Shown: positions 26,068-40,414, numbered from the stretch's first letter. The stretch is 64,000 bases of DNA from Maylandia zebra (GCF_041146795.1 NC_135175.1:22646575-22710574); one strand, 5' to 3'. Numbers and translations: made by a program. Notes: generated by a model not told the origin, from the letters alone.

Positions 26068-28597
26068 GAGAGAGGACTAAGTTTCTAGGTCAGCCTGGGA
26101 GCTGCTGAATTTGAATCCACCAATCAGAGAGGCTGTTTACGTTTTCCCGCCAAAACAGGTGCATCTTTTTACACACGCAGCACAGAGACATAGACCTGCT
26201 TCTTTCAGTTTATTTCACATAGTGAGGATTCCCCTCAAACAAATGACCATAATTTCCTAACCGTAGGGGCTAGAGCGGTCATTCTTACACCGTTTTGTTC
26301 AGAAGAGATGGGGGAATCTTCAAGTGTTGACAATTTATCATTAAAATATGAATTTTTAGAGATATATGACATGGATGACTTGTTGACTTAGAAGCCACGA
26401 ATTCCCCAATATGCAAATTTGAATACCTGGAGCCCACATACATGATTGGCTGGCTGGGAAGCTGTGCAGGCCCTGATTTGTGGATTTGAATTCCTCAGCC
26501 CTCAGATATGATTGGCTGGCTTAGAAGCCATGAAGGCCCCAATATGCAAATTTGAATGCCTCAGGACACATATATGATTGGCTGGGAAACCGTGCAGGCC
26601 CTGATTTGAAAATTTGAATGTCTAAGTCCTCACAGAGGATTGGCTGCCTGGGGACCTGGCAGAAATATATAGAAATATATAGAAATACTATGATTAAGCA
26701 TAAATACTACATTTAGTAGAAATACTATGTTTTAGCACAAATACTATAAAAAGCAGAAATACTATAATTTAGCAGAAATACTATATTAAGCACAAATCCT
26801 ATAAAAAGCAGAAATACTATATTAGGCACAAATCCCATAAAAAGCAGAAATAGTATGATTAAGCATAAATACTACATTTAGTAGAAATACTATGTTTTAG
26901 CACAAATAGTATAAAAAGCAGAAATACTGTAATTTAGCAGAAATACTATATTAGGCACAAATCTTATAAAATAGCAGAAATAGTATGATTTAGCACAATA
27001 GTAATCAGTTAAACAGAAAAATTGGAAAAGCAAAATGGACAGCTGAAAAAATGCTGAACATGCTCAGGGTCCCTCAAATATACTTGTTAAATGAAAAAAT
27101 CAGCAAAAAAATGCACAGGGAGAGAGAAGTAAGTTTCTAGGTCAGCCTGGGAGCTGCTGAAGTTGAATCCACCAATCAGAGAGCCTGTGTACTTTTTCCC
27201 GCCAAAACATGTGCCTCTTTTTACACACGCAGCACAGAGAGGCACAGGATTATTGCAGCCTATTTCTCATAGTGAGGACTCCCCTCAAACAAATGACCAT
27301 AATTCCCAAACCGTAGGGGCTAGAGCGGTCATTCTTACACCGTTTTGTTCAGAAGAGATGGGGGAATCTTCCAGTGTTTACAATTTATCATTAAAATATG
27401 AATTATTAAAGATATTTGACTTCTAATGCACCATAACTGAGTAGAGCGAAGCAAAAACTGCCTTGACTTGCCCTCAAACAACGCTTTGTAACTCGAAATC
27501 TATTTGGAGTATCGATATCATTCTTTCACCGTAAGAGACAGCAGGCTTTGGTGAACAGTCATGGAAATTTTCAGGTCTCTGTGGAAATCCAAAAAAAAGT
27601 TATGACGAGAGAAAAAAGTGGTTCATTTCCAGAGTTTTAAATCTGAAGAAATCTGAGCGAAGGACGAATTTCCTACCCTCAAACAAGTCCAACTCATTTC
27701 AGAACGGTAATAGGTGAGAAAGAAATTCTTGAATTGTGAGCGTCAGGGGTGTCTGAAGATATTCGGGGACAAGCCTCATGTCTTAAAGTCGCTTCGTTAA
27801 GCAGATATGACGATTCGAATATGCCTCTCATTACAGAAATCCAGCGATGATTTTGAACAAGCTCTCCATTGACTTTATATGGAGAGTTTTGAGACCTTGT
27901 GTTGGTCTGAGGAGATTTGCAAAAATTCTATAAATCCCACAACAATGATAGTGACATTTTCTGAAAGCCAGCAAAAATACCTACGTTTTGATGTATAATT
28001 TGTGGAAGTTGAGTGAAAATTGAGCAAGTAGCAAGAAGTTGTTCGGACATGAAGTGAAAATTGCAAAACCTTCAGTGGCACACTGGAAGCCAAGAGCATA
28101 GCAACCATAACAACGCATGTATTTTGTGAAAAATCACAATTTTGCAACTCAAAACTTTAAGAGGCATAAAAGTAAAACAGTAAAAGATTTCAAAAAGCTG
28201 AATCATACCTGAATAGCCCAATAATTTCTGAACATTTTAAAGTTTGAATGGTTGTTCTAGGTGAAAATATGAGGAAGTAGTTAAGTTTCAAAAACAAGCA
28301 AATTTTAGCAGAATTGCAGAAGTTTCCCATTCATTTCAATGGGACAAATTAAAGGAAAAAAGTGGAATATTTTAAAAAGTATAATAGTTAAAAATAGCAA
28401 AAATCATAGCGATGTTTAGCAGAAATAGCAGAATAGTATAAAATTTGAACGGTGAAAATAGCATAAAAATTGTGGAAGTAGTTAAGTGCCAAAGAAAGCA
28501 GAAAAAGTGGCAACTAGAATAATAATAATAAAAATAATAATAAAGAATAAAGAGAAACAGGAACTCAATAGTGTGGATGCTTAAAGCATCCACACAA
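23689..28597. repeat. Array B, unit 5 (three cores)
   Basis: Head 23689-24130, TC/AC tract 24766-24862 (with an interrupting GC step), cores at 24863, 26066 (after AC tract 26021-26065) and the terminal one at 27115, tail 27427-28530, and one terminal palindrome (28571-28595). The order and core types match unit 2 closely, which suggests the two share a recent common ancestor. Confidence 0.85.
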
Positions 28598-29707
28598 CTA
28601 GAAAAATTTGCATTTCCTGCGAAAATGCAGTGTGGATGCTTAAAGCTGAAGCTGTATGCAAAAAGTAGCTGAAAAAGCTGAAAAGTTGCAGAAATTGTAA
28701 AAACTTTGCAGAAGCAAAAGAAGTTTGCTAAAATGGAATAACTTAGCAGAACTGCAATATCTTAGAGGAAACATAATACTTGGCAGAAATACAATAGCAT
28801 AGCAGAATTTAGCAGAAATATTGTAACTTACCAGAAACATGATAACTTCTCAAAAATACAAGAATTTAGGAGAAATAGTATAAGATAACAGAAAGAATAT
28901 ATTTAGCCAAAAATACTTAAACATTACAGAAACACTATGATTTAGAAAAATAGTACAACAGAGCAGAAATATTGTGATTTACCAGAGACACTGTGATGAA
29001 CTATGAATATTGTAATTTTAAATTAAGACTATGTTTTAGCACAAATATTATAATTTGGCAGAAATACTATAATTTAGCAGAAATACTATATTAAGCACAA
29101 ATCCTATAAAAAGCAGAAATGGTATGATTAAGCATAAATACTACATTTAGTAGAAATACTTTGTTTTAGCACAAATCCCATAAAAAGCAGAAATACTGTA
29201 CTATGATTTAGTACAAAGACTATAATTAATCAGAAATACTAAATTTAGCAGAAATACTATATTAAGCACAAATCCTATGAAAAGCAGAAATAGTATGATT
29301 AAGCATAAATACTACATTTAGTAGAAATACTATATTAAGCACAAATCTTATAAAAAGCAGAAATACTATATTAAGCACAAATCCTATAAAAGCAGAAATA
29401 GTATATTAAGCACAAATCTTATAAAATAGCAGAAATAGTGTGATTTAGCACAATAGTAATAAGTTAAACAGAAAAATTGGAAAAGCAAAATGGACAGCTG
29501 AAAAAATGCTGAACATGCTGAGGTTCCCTCAAATATACTTGTTAAATGACAAAAATCAGCAAAAAAATTTATGACTGCCACACAATTACAAATATGTACA
29601 CATGAGGAAACACACATGCACAGAGAGACACACACACAAGATCCAATTCAGTCAACCAGTCTAAATATATTGAATTTGAATCTTACAATGGGATCATCCC
29701 ATTAAAA

Positions 29708-29791
<84 letters not shown>

Positions 29792-30943
29792 GAGAGAGAA
29801 GTAAGTTTCTAGGTCAGCCTGGGAGCTGGTGAATTTGAATCCACCAATCAGAGAGGCTGTGCACTTTTCCCCACCAAAACAGGTGCATCTGTTTACACAC
29901 GCAGCAGCACAGAGAGACACAGGATTTTTGCAGTCTATTTCTCATTGTGACGACTCCCCTCACACAAATGACCGTAATTTCCTAACCGTAGGGGCTAGAA
30001 CGGTCATTCTTACACCGTTTTGTTCAGAAGAGATGGGGGAATCTTCAAGTGTTGACAATTTAATATTAAAATATGAATTTTTAGAGATATATGACATGGA
30101 TGACTTGTTGACTTAGAAGCCACGAATTCCCCAATATGCAAATTTGAATGCCTGAGACCACATATGTGATTGGCTGGCTGGGAAGCCGTGCAGGCCCTGA
30201 TTTGTGGATTTGAATTCCTCAGCCCTCAGATATGATTGGCTGGCTTAGAAGCCACGAAGGCCCCAATATGCAAATTTGAATGCCTCAGGACACTTATTTG
30301 ATTGGCTGGGAAACTGTGCAGGCCCTGATTTGAAAATTTGAATGTCTCAGTCCTCACAGAGGATTGGCTGCCTGGGGACCTGGCAGAAATATATAGAAAT
30401 ACTATTATTAAGCATAAATACTACATTTAGTAGAAATACTATGTTTTAGCACAAATACTATAAAAAGAAGAAAAACTATAATTTAGCAGAAATACTATAT
30501 TAAGCACAAATCCTATAAAAAGCAGAAATACTATAATTTAGAACAAATAGTATAAAAAGCAGAAATACTATAATTTAGCAGAAATACTATGTTAGGCACA
30601 AATCCTATAAAAAGCAGAAATACTATAATTTAGCAGAAATACTATGTTAGGCACAAATCCTATAAAAAGCAGAAATACTATAATTTAGCAGAAATACTAT
30701 ATTAGGCATAAATCCTATGAAAAGCAGAAATAGTATGATTTAGCAGAAATACTGTATTTAGCACAAGTACCGAAAAGTACCAGAAATACTATGATTTAGC
30801 AGAATAGTAATAACTTATTGAAACACAAATGCACAGAGGGACACAAACACAGGCTCTAATCCAGTCAACCAGTCTAACTATGTTCAATTTAAATCCTACA
30901 ATGACATGCTGCCAAATAAGGGCAGGGTCCTCTCTCTCCCACT

Positions 30944-30976
<33 letters not shown>

Positions 30977-32096
30977 GAGAGAGGACTAAGTTTCTAGGTC
31001 AGCCTGGGAGCTGCTGAATTTGAATCCACCAATCAGAGAGGCTGTTTACGTTTTCCCGCCAAAACAGGTGCATCTTTTTACACACGCAGCACAGAGAAAT
31101 AGACCTGCTTTTTTCAGTTTATTTCACATAGTGAAGATTCCCCTCAAACAAATGACCATAATTTCCTAACCATAGGGGCTAGAGCGGTCATTCTTACACC
31201 GTTTTGTTCAGAAGAGATGGGGGAATCTTCAAGTGTTGACAATTTATCATTAAAATATGAATTTTTAGAGATATATGACATGGATGACTTGTTGACTTAG
31301 AAGCCACGAATTCCCCAATATGCAAATTTGAATACCTGGAGCCCACATACATGATTGGCTGGCTGGGAAGCTGTGCAGGCCCTGATTTGTGGATTTGAAT
31401 TCCTCAGCCCTCAGATATGATTGGCTGGCTTAGAAGCCATGAAGGCCCCAATATGCAAATTTGAATGCCTCAGGACACATATATGATTGGCTGGGAAACC
31501 GTGCAGGCCCTGATTTGAAAATTTGAATGTCTAAGTCCTCACAGAGGATTGGCTGCCTGGGGACCTGGCAGAAATATATAGAAATACTATGATTAAGCAT
31601 AAATACTACATTTAGTAGAAATACTATGTTTTAGCACAAATACTATAAAAAGCAGAAATACTATAATTTAGCAGAAATACTATATTAAGCACAAATCCTA
31701 TAAAAAGCAGAAATACTATATTAGGTACAAATCCTATAAAAAGCAGAAATACTATAATTTAGCACAAATCCTATAAAAAGCAGAAATACTATATTAGGCA
31801 CAAATAGTATAAAAAGCAGAAATACTATGTTTGGCACAAATCCTATAAAAATAATAAATACTATAATTTAGCAGAAATACTATATTAGGCACAAATCTTA
31901 TGAAAAGCAGAAATAGTATCATTTAGCAGAATAGTAATAACTTACAAAATTACAAATATGGAGGCATATTGAAACACAAATGCACAGAGGGACACACAAA
32001 CACAGGCTCTAATCCAGTCAACCAGTCTAACTATATTCAATTTAAATCCTACAATGACATGCTGCCAAATAAGGGCAGGGTCCTCTCTCTCCCACT

Positions 32097-32140
<44 letters not shown>

Positions 32141-35100
32141 GGAGAGAGCTGCCGAATTTAAATCCACCAATCAGAGTGGCTGTTTACGTTTTCCCGCCAA
32201 AACAGGTGCATCTTTTTACACACGCAGGACAGAGAGGCACAGGATTATTGCAGCCTATTTCTCATAGTGAGGACTTCCCTCAAACAAATGACCATAATTT
32301 CCTAACCGTAGGGGCTAGAGCGGTCATTCTTACACCGTTTTGTTCAGAAGAGATGGGGGAATCTTCCAGTGTTAACAATTTATCATTAAAATATGAATTA
32401 TTAAAGATATTAGTCTTCTAATGCACCATAACTGAGCAGAGCGAAGCAAAAACTGCCTTGACTTGCCCTCAAACAACGCTTTCTAACTCTAAATCTATTT
32501 GGAGTATCGATATCATTCTTTCACCGTAAGAGACAGCAGGCTTTGGTGAACAGTCAGAGAAATTTTCAGGTCTCTGTGGAAATCCAACAAAAAGTTATGA
32601 CGAGAGAAAAAAGTGGTTCATTTCCACAGTTTGAAATCTGAAGAAATCTGAGCAAAGGACAAATTTCCTACCCTCAAACAAGTCCAACTCATTTCAGAAC
32701 GGTAATAGGTGAGAAAGAAATTCTTGAATTGTGAGCGTCAGGAGTGTCTGAAGATATACCGGGACAAGCCTCATGTCTTAAAGTCGCTTCGTTAAGGAGA
32801 TATGACGATTCGAATATGCCTCTCATTACAGAAATCCAGCGATGATTTTGAACAAGCTCTCCATTGACTTTATATGGAGAGTTTTGAGACCTTGTGTTGG
32901 TCTGAGGAGATTTGCAAAAATTCTATAAATCCCACAACAATGATAGTGACATTTTCTGAAAGCCAGCAAAAATACCTACGTTTTGATATATAATTTGTGG
33001 AAGTTGAGTGAAAATTGAGCAAGTAGCAAACAGTTGTTCGGACATGAAGAGAAGGCTGCAAAAGCTTCAGTGACACACTGGAAGCACAAATGTTTTAGCA
33101 CAAATACTATAAAAAGCAGAAATACTATAATTTAGCAGAAATACCATATTAAGCACAAATCCTATAAAAAGCAGAAATACTATATTAAGCACAAATTCTA
33201 TAAAAAGCAGAAATACTATATTAAGCACAAATCTTATGAAATAGCAGAAACAGTATGATTTAGCACAATAGTAATAAGTTAAACAGAAAAATTGGAAAAG
33301 CAAAATGGACAGCTGAAAAAATGCTGAACATGCTGAGGGTCCCTCAAATATACTTGTTAAATGAAAAAATCAGCATAAAAATGCACAGGGAGAGAGAAGT
33401 AAGTTTCTAGGTCAGCCTGGGAGCTGCTGAATTTGAATCCACCAATCAGAGAGCCTGTGTACTTTTTCCCGCCAAAACAGGTGCCTCTTTTTACACACGC
33501 AGCACAGAGAGGCACAGGATTATTGCAGCCTATTTCTCATAGTGAGGACTCCCCTCAAACAAATGACCATAATTTCCTAACCGTAGGGGCTAGAGCGGTC
33601 ATTCTTACACCGTTTTGTTCAGAAGAGATGGGGGAATCTTCCAGTGTTAACAATTTATCATTAAAATGTGAATTTTTAGAGATATACGACATGGATGACT
33701 TGTTGACTTAGAAGCCACGAATTCCCCCAATATGCAAATTTGAATGCCTGAGGCCACATATATGATTGGCTGCCCGGGAAGCCGTGCAGGCCCTGATTTG
33801 TGGATTTGAATTCCTCAGCCCTCAGATATGATTGGCTGGCTTAGAAGCCATGAAGGCCCCAATATGCAAATTTGAATGCCTCAGGACACATATATGATTG
33901 GCTGGGAAACCGTGCAGGCCCTGATTTGAAAATTTGAATGTCTAAGTCCTCACAGAGGATTGGCTGCCTGGGGACCTGGCAGAAATATATAGAAATACTA
34001 TGATTAAGCATAAATACTACATTTAGTAGAAATACTATGTTTTAGCACAAATACTATAAAAAGCAGAAATACTATAATTTAGCAGAAATACTATATTAAG
34101 CACAAATTCTATAAAAAGCAGAAATAGTATATTAAGCACAAATTCTATAAAAAGCAGAAATACTATATTAAGCACAAATCCTATTAAAAGCAGAAATACT
34201 ATATTAAGCACAAATCTTATGAAATAGCAGAAACAGTATGATTTAGCACAATAGTAATAAGTTAAACAGAAAAATTGGAAAAGCAAAATGGACAGCTGAA
34301 AAAATGCTGAACATGCTGAGGGTCCCTCAAATATACTTGTTAAATGAAAAAAAGTCAGCAAAAAAATGCACAGGGAGAGAGAAGTAAGTTTCTAGGTCAG
34401 CCTGGGAGCTGCTGAATTTGAATCCACCAATCAGAGAGCCTGTGTACTTTTTCCCGCCAAAACAGGTGCATCTTTTTACACACGCAGCAGAGAGAGGCAC
34501 AGGATTATTGCAGCCTATTTCTCATAATGACGACTCCCCTCAAACAAATGACCGTAATTTCCTAACCGTAGGGGCTAGAGCGGTCATTCTTACACCGTTT
34601 TGTTCAGAAGAGATGGGGGAATCTTCCAGTGTTAACAATTTATCATTAAAATGTGAATTTTTAGAGATATACGACATGGATGACTTGTTGACTTAGAAGC
34701 CACGAATTCCCCCAATATGCAAATTTGAATGCCTGAGGCCACATATATGATTGGCTGCCTGGGAAGCCGTGCAGGCCCTGATTTGTGGATTTGAATTCCT
34801 CAGCCCTCAGATATGATTGGCTGGCTTAGAAGCCATGAAGGCCCCAATATGCAAATTTGAATGCCTCAGGACACATATATGATTGGCTGGGAAACCGTGC
34901 AGGCCCTGATTTGAAAATTTGAATGTCTAAGTCCTCACAGAGGATTGGCTGCCTGGGGACCTGGCAGAAATATATAGAAATACTATGATTAAGCATAAAT
35001 ACTACATTTAGTAGAAATACTATGTTTTAGCACAAATACTATAAAAAGCAGAAATACTATAATTTAGCAGAAATACTATATTAAGCACAAATCCTATAAT

Positions 35101-37184
35101 AAGCAGAAATACTATATTAGGCACAAATCCTATAAAAAGCAGAAATAGTATGATTAAGCATAAATACTACATTTAGTCGAAATACTATGTTTTAGCACAA
35201 ATAGTATAAAAAGCAGAAATATTATAATTTAGCACAAATAGTATAAAAAGCAGAAATATTATAATTTAGCACAAATAGTATAAAAAGCAGAAATACTACA
35301 TTTAGTAGAAATACTATGTTTTAGCACAAATACTATAAAAAGCAGAAATACTATAATTTAGCAGAAATACTATATTAAGCACAAATCTTATAAAAAGCAG
35401 AAATAGGATGATTAAGCATAAACACTACATTTAGCAGAAATACTATGTTTGAGCAAAAATCCTATAAAAAGCAGAAATACTATATTAGGCACAAATCCCA
35501 TAAAAAGCAGAAATAGTATGATTAAGCATAAATACTACATTTAGTAGAAATACTATGTTTTAGCACAAATAGTATAAAAAGCAGAAATATTGTAATTTAG
35601 CAGAAATACTATATTAGGCACAAATCTTATAAAATAGCAGAAATAGTATTATTTAGCACAATAGTAATAAGTTAAACAGAAAAATTGGAAAAGCAAAATG
35701 GACAGCTGAAAAAATGCTGAACATGCTGAGGGTCCCTCAAATATACTTGTTAAATGAAAAAATCAGCAAAAAAATGCACAGGGAGAGAGAAGTAAGTTTC
35801 TAGGTCAGCCTGGGAGCTGCTGAATTTGAATCCACCAATCAGAGAGCCTGTGTACTTTTTCCCGCCAAAACATGTGCCTCTTTTTACACACGCAGCACAG
35901 AGAGGCACAGGATTATTGCAGCCTATTTCTCATAGTGAGGACTCCCCTCAAACAAATGACCATAATTTCCAAACCGTAGGGGCTAGAGCGGTCATTCTTA
36001 CACCGTTTTGTTCAGAAGAGATGGGGGAATCTTCCAGTGTTTACAATTTATCATTAAAATATGAATTATTAAAGATATTTGACTTGTAATGCACCATAAC
36101 TGAGTAGAGCGAAGCAAAAACTGCCTTGACTTGCCCTCAAACAACGCTTTCTAACTCGAAATCTATTTGGAGTATCGATATCATTCTTTCACCGTAAGAG
36201 ACAGCAGGCTTTGGTGAACAATCATGGAAATTTTCAGGTCTCTGTGGAAATCCAACAAAAAGTTATGACGAGAGAAAAAAGTGGTTCATTTCCACAGTTT
36301 GAAATCTGAAGAAATCTGAGCGAAGGACGAATTTCCTACCCTCAAACAAGTCCAACTCATTTCAGAACGGTAATAGGTGAGAAAGAAATTCTTGAATTGT
36401 GAGCGTCAGGGGTGTCTGAAGATATTCGGGGACAAGCCTCATGTCTTAACTTTGCTTCGTTAAGGAGATATGACGATTCGAATATGCCTCTCATTACAGA
36501 AATGCAGCGGTGATTTTGAACAAGCTCTCCATTCACTTTATATGGAGAGTTTTCTGACCTTGTGTTAGTCTGAGGAGATTTGCAAAAATTCTATAAATCC
36601 CACAACAATGATGGTGACATTTTCTGAAAGCCAGCAAAAATACCTACGTTTTGATGTATAATTTGTGGAAGTTGAGTGAAAATTGAGCAAGTAGCAGGAA
36701 GTTGTTCGGACATGAAGTGAAAATTGCAAAACCTTCAGTGGCACACTGGAAGCCAAGAGCATAGCAACCATAACAACACATGTATTTTGTGAAAAATCAC
36801 AATTTTGCAACTCAAAACTTTAAGAGGCATAAAAGTAAAACAGTAAAAGATTTGAAAAAGCTGAATCATACCTGAATAGCCCAATAATTTGTGAACATTT
36901 TAAAGTTTGAATGGTTGTTCTAGGTGAAAATATGAGGAAGTAGTTAAGTTTCAAAAACAAGCAAATTTTAGCAGAATTGCAGAAGTTTCCCATTCATTTC
37001 AATGGGACAAATTAAAGGAAAAAAGCTTAATATTTTAAAAAGTATAATAGTTAAAAATACCAAAAGTCATAGCGCACATTAGCAGAAATAGCAGAATAGT
37101 TTAAAATTTGAACGGTGAAAATCGGCTGAAAATTGTGGAAGTAGTTAAGTGCCAAAAAGTGTACGGAAGCAACTAGAATAATAA
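28598..37184. repeat. Array B, unit 6 (six cores, longest unit)
   Basis: Head 28598-29040, TC/AC tract 29711-29789, cores at 29790, 30975, 32138, 33390, 34375 and the terminal one at 35780, tail 36090-37184, no terminal palindrome. The core at 32138 is the terminal type, but its tail breaks off at about 33085 and minisatellite resumes. This looks like the scar of a fusion between two units by deletion or unequal exchange. Confidence 0.8.
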
Positions 37185-37700
37185 CTAGAAAAATTTGCAT
37201 TTCCTGCGAAAATGCAGTGTGGATGCTTAAAGCTGAAGCTGTATGCAAAAAGTAGCTGAAAAAGCTGAAAAGTTGCAGAAATTGTAAAAACTTTGCAGAA
37301 GCAAAAGAACTTTGCTAAAATGTAATAACTTAGCAGAACTGCAATCACTTAGAGGAAACTGTAAAGCTGAAGCTGTCTGCTGAAAATAGTTGAAAATAGC
37401 TGAAGAAGCTGAAGAAATCAAAGTCAGTGTTTAAAAAGTTGCTGAAATTTTAATAACTTTGCAGAACAATATCAAGTTAAGAAAAATGTAATAACTTAGC
37501 AGAAATGCAATAATTTAGAATAACATAACTTAACATAACATAACAAACAAAAGTAGTGTAACCTAGCAGAAATAATATAATTTAGTAGAAAATTAAAAAC
37601 TTGGCAGAAATATTACAACTTATCAGAACTGCTAGAAATTTGCAGAAATGTAATAATTAGGCAAAACTGTCAACAGATAACAGCTGAAAATGCTGAAGTA
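37185..37700. repeat. Array B, unit 7, truncated head
   Basis: It starts with the normal CTAGAAAAATTTGCATTTCC head, then at about 37360 restarts with a second, diverged copy of the GCTGAAGCTGT segment, and fades out into unrelated AT-rich DNA near 37700. It has no minisatellite block, core or tail. This is the right edge of the first array. Confidence 0.7.
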
Positions 37701-38860
37701 ACCTCAAAGTTACTTGTTTAACTGTGAAAAATTACCAAAAACATTAGAAAAGGAAGAAAACGTGCCGGCAGATAAACTAATGTGGAACAAAACCAAGGTA
37801 AAATTGCGAGTTTGCACAGCTGGTGAAATCTAAAAATGGCAAAAAAACATAACAAAGGCAAGACCCACACAAACAACATTTAGGTAATAAATGCACAAGA
37901 TGCTGCGGTCAGAGATTAAAACACCCAAAAATAATGTTATTGAAATGCCAAAAAGTGACAGAAAGTTTAGAAACTAGAAAACCAGTAGTAGAAAAGTAGA
38001 ACATTCAAATATTTTTAGAAACATATGATACAAAATATTTACTCAGTTGTTTCCAATGATTACAATAATGGCATAAAGAAATAAAAATACCATTTGGGAC
38101 AAACAGAAAAATATTAATAGAAAATGCAAATCAAATTGATCTAAAATCTATACAAACAATTGAAGCATCTGTTGGAATTGTGAACATATCCTTGTTTGCC
38201 ATGTTTATGTTTATGGCCCTAAGATGCGCAGACACATGATAGGCTATTAACTGCAAAAATATACACATATATAGCAAGTGAGAGACAAAAATATATCCTC
38301 TGATTTGCTGGAGTTTTGTGTAAATACCATTTGGCAAGGATAAACAACATGTTCCTATGCCACATTAAAATTTTCACAAGCTTAATTTTTTCAATTAGTT
38401 TACAGTTTCCTGATTTGATGATAAATATGGTACCAATCTACAAAATACTGTCAAAATGAAGTCCACATTGTGATATATTTGAGGTGTGGAGAGTCACACA
38501 GCTGAACAATCGATTTGCATATTTAAAGAAACAAGGATCAAATAAAGAACATCGTTGTGGAATAAATTACAGTGAAAAATAATCACTGCTTTGCGTTAGA
38601 GAGTGACTTATGATGAGGTATTAATTGGCTTAACTTTACCTCTAACAGCTTTTCACATAGTGCTGTGACCAGGGTGAAATCCATCATAAAGTAACTGTAA
38701 ACAGTAGAACCATTAGCATGAATGTTATGGTTCTACTCTGATCAAAACTCAAGTCAGCTGTTTGACCTGATATAAAATGATAAAGAGGAACACATATAAA
38801 TGACCTTTATGAACTTTTCAAAATGACTTTATATGTCTGACCCATTATCTATATATATTA
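37701..38860. other. AT-rich spacer, no recognisable content
   Basis: No open frame with recognisable domains, no tandem repeat and no transposon end is visible here. A 68-codon minus-strand frame at 38131-38337 shows nothing to support it. Confidence 0.6.
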
Positions 38861-39183
38861 CAGCAGCGGTCCCCAACCCCCGGGCCTCGGACCGGTACCG
38901 GTCCGTGAGTCGTTTGGTACCGGGCCGCGAGAGATGAGGCTCAGGTGTGAAATGTATAGTTTTCAGGGTTTTTATCGGTTTTCAGCGTTATTTTGTTATC
39001 GTTTTTATCGTTTACTCGGTTTTCCTGGGTCTTTTCACGTGTGTTATGAATAAATTTTCTTTTTTTCAGTACCGGTACTAGTTTTATTTTGTTATATTTA
39101 TCCGCGACACCTTAAAGGCCGGTCCATGAAAATATTGTCGGGCATAAACCGGTCCGTGGCGCAAAAAAGGTTGGGGACTGCTG
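38861..39183. mobile_element. Non-autonomous hAT-type transposon (GGTCCCCAAC ends)
   Basis: The left end CAGCAGCGGTCCCCAACC and the reverse complement of the right end (CAGCAGTCCCCAACC) form inverted repeats. The inner part also pairs: CGGACCGGTACCGG on the left against CCGGTCCGTGG on the right. The direct repeat TATTA flanks it immediately (38856-38860 and 39184-39188), shorter than the 8-bp duplication expected of hAT elements, so the duplication may have decayed. Ends of this kind belong to vertebrate hAT elements. It has no ORF. Confidence 0.75.
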
Positions 39184-39488
39184 TATTAGAGCAGATGTGG
39201 AAAACCACTGTTAGACCTACTCTATACTAATGTAGTTACTGACACCCCATACTAAGGCAGGATTCATACAAACACACATTATTTATTCTCTTAAACACTT
39301 TCTTTTTTCACATTTTGAGATTGTGTAATTTCTAAAAAGAATACATGTAATGGTTCAATAGATATAGTTATTTAAATGTCCATAATAATCACATGATCAT
39401 TTTTGTACATCCTACAATCCAGGATTTAGAGCTGTGTGTCTGTATGAATTCAGCTTGCTATACTTATAGACTTAGATATATTAATCCA

Positions 39489-39526
39489 CTATTTACCCAA
39501 ACAAGTTACATTGTTTGGGTAAATAG
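39489..39526. other. Perfect 15-bp hairpin, 8-nt loop
   Basis: The arm CTATTTACCCAAACA pairs perfectly with TGTTTGGGTAAATAG across the loop AGTTACAT. Each arm contains a forkhead-like TGTTTGGGTAAATA sequence. The surroundings are AT-rich with no gene. Confidence 0.85.
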
Positions 39527-39847
39527 ATTGGGTTTGTTCTACAAAATAATTATTCAACAATAAAAAAAAACACAAAAAAAATCTGCACATTAATCCAGAG
39601 TTCAGTTTCATATGTCTGATATTGTTAGTTAAATCTGATGACACAAACACAGTCAATAATTCATTGCTAGTGTGACATGTGGTCCTTTTTGCCTTTGACC
39701 AATGATATGCTGGGTACTTGGACCAGTTTAGTATTTGCTGTCACAGAGGAATGTTAACCAGAAATCCAGAAGACAAAACTTAAAAAAAATATGTTAATTG
39801 CAAACATGTTTTTGCTTAGTAAAAGGATTGAAATTACATGGAAACTG

Positions 39848-40414
39848 TCACCTTAAAGCCTCATTGTAAATATCATCACAAACAGATGTTTTCCACACAG
39901 TTAACAAAGCTCCACCACATCCGATCAGTGCACATAAATCTAAAAGAAAACAAAAACAAATAAAAAAAATAAAATTAACACAAGGGAAGACTTTTGACTT
40001 AATAACTACGCTTAAAATAAGTGTTACCTTTGAATATTTGTGGGAAAAATCTGATGCTACCCCAAGAATACAAAGCCACACTGGAAACGATGACAGGCTT
40101 GCAGCCCTCTGTCTTCCTGGAGTCAGGTGCCTGATCAGTAGCAGTGAGTTGACAGAAGTCGGTGTCTGTAAGAGTGGCCAAACACTGATACTCTGTCCAC
40201 TTGAGTAGAGTCTAAGAAGCTGGAATGCAGGCACACTGGACGAGCTTGTTCTAAAAAATACAGAAAAAGGAACATTTTATTTGTGTTAAGGCCTAAAAAC
40301 TACAAATAAGTTATGCAATGAACAATGTTGAAATACCTTATAGGTGCTGCAGGCCACATAACCAGAATCCAGAGCAATCTCACACTCACATGATGGTGAG
40401 GAAAGACATGAGCT
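39848..40414 (-). other. Possible three-exon gene fragment, unrecognised
   Basis: On the minus strand three stretches join in frame through GT-AG boundaries: 40414-40337 (26 codons, phase 0), 40211-40028 (61 codons plus one base) and 39939-39848 (ending TGA). The donors are AAG/GTATTT and AAAG/GTAACA; the acceptors are TTGCAG, CTTCTTAG and TTCTTTTAG. The product would have several Cys (CEIALDSGYVAC in exon 1, WTEYQC and DTDFC in exon 2) and a short hydrophobic run LCALIGCGGALLTVW in the last exon, then a ~15-residue tail. That shape fits the end of a small membrane receptor, but I recognise no family. Taking exon 2 from the stronger upstream acceptor (40250) brings in an in-frame TAG, so this could be a pseudogene. 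No upstream exons or start are seen. Confidence 0.35.

Noticed and set aside
39848..40414. Naming the three-exon fragment as a cytokine receptor or other immune receptor
   Set aside because: The Cys pattern and hydrophobic tail are suggestive only. No family motif can be pointed to.
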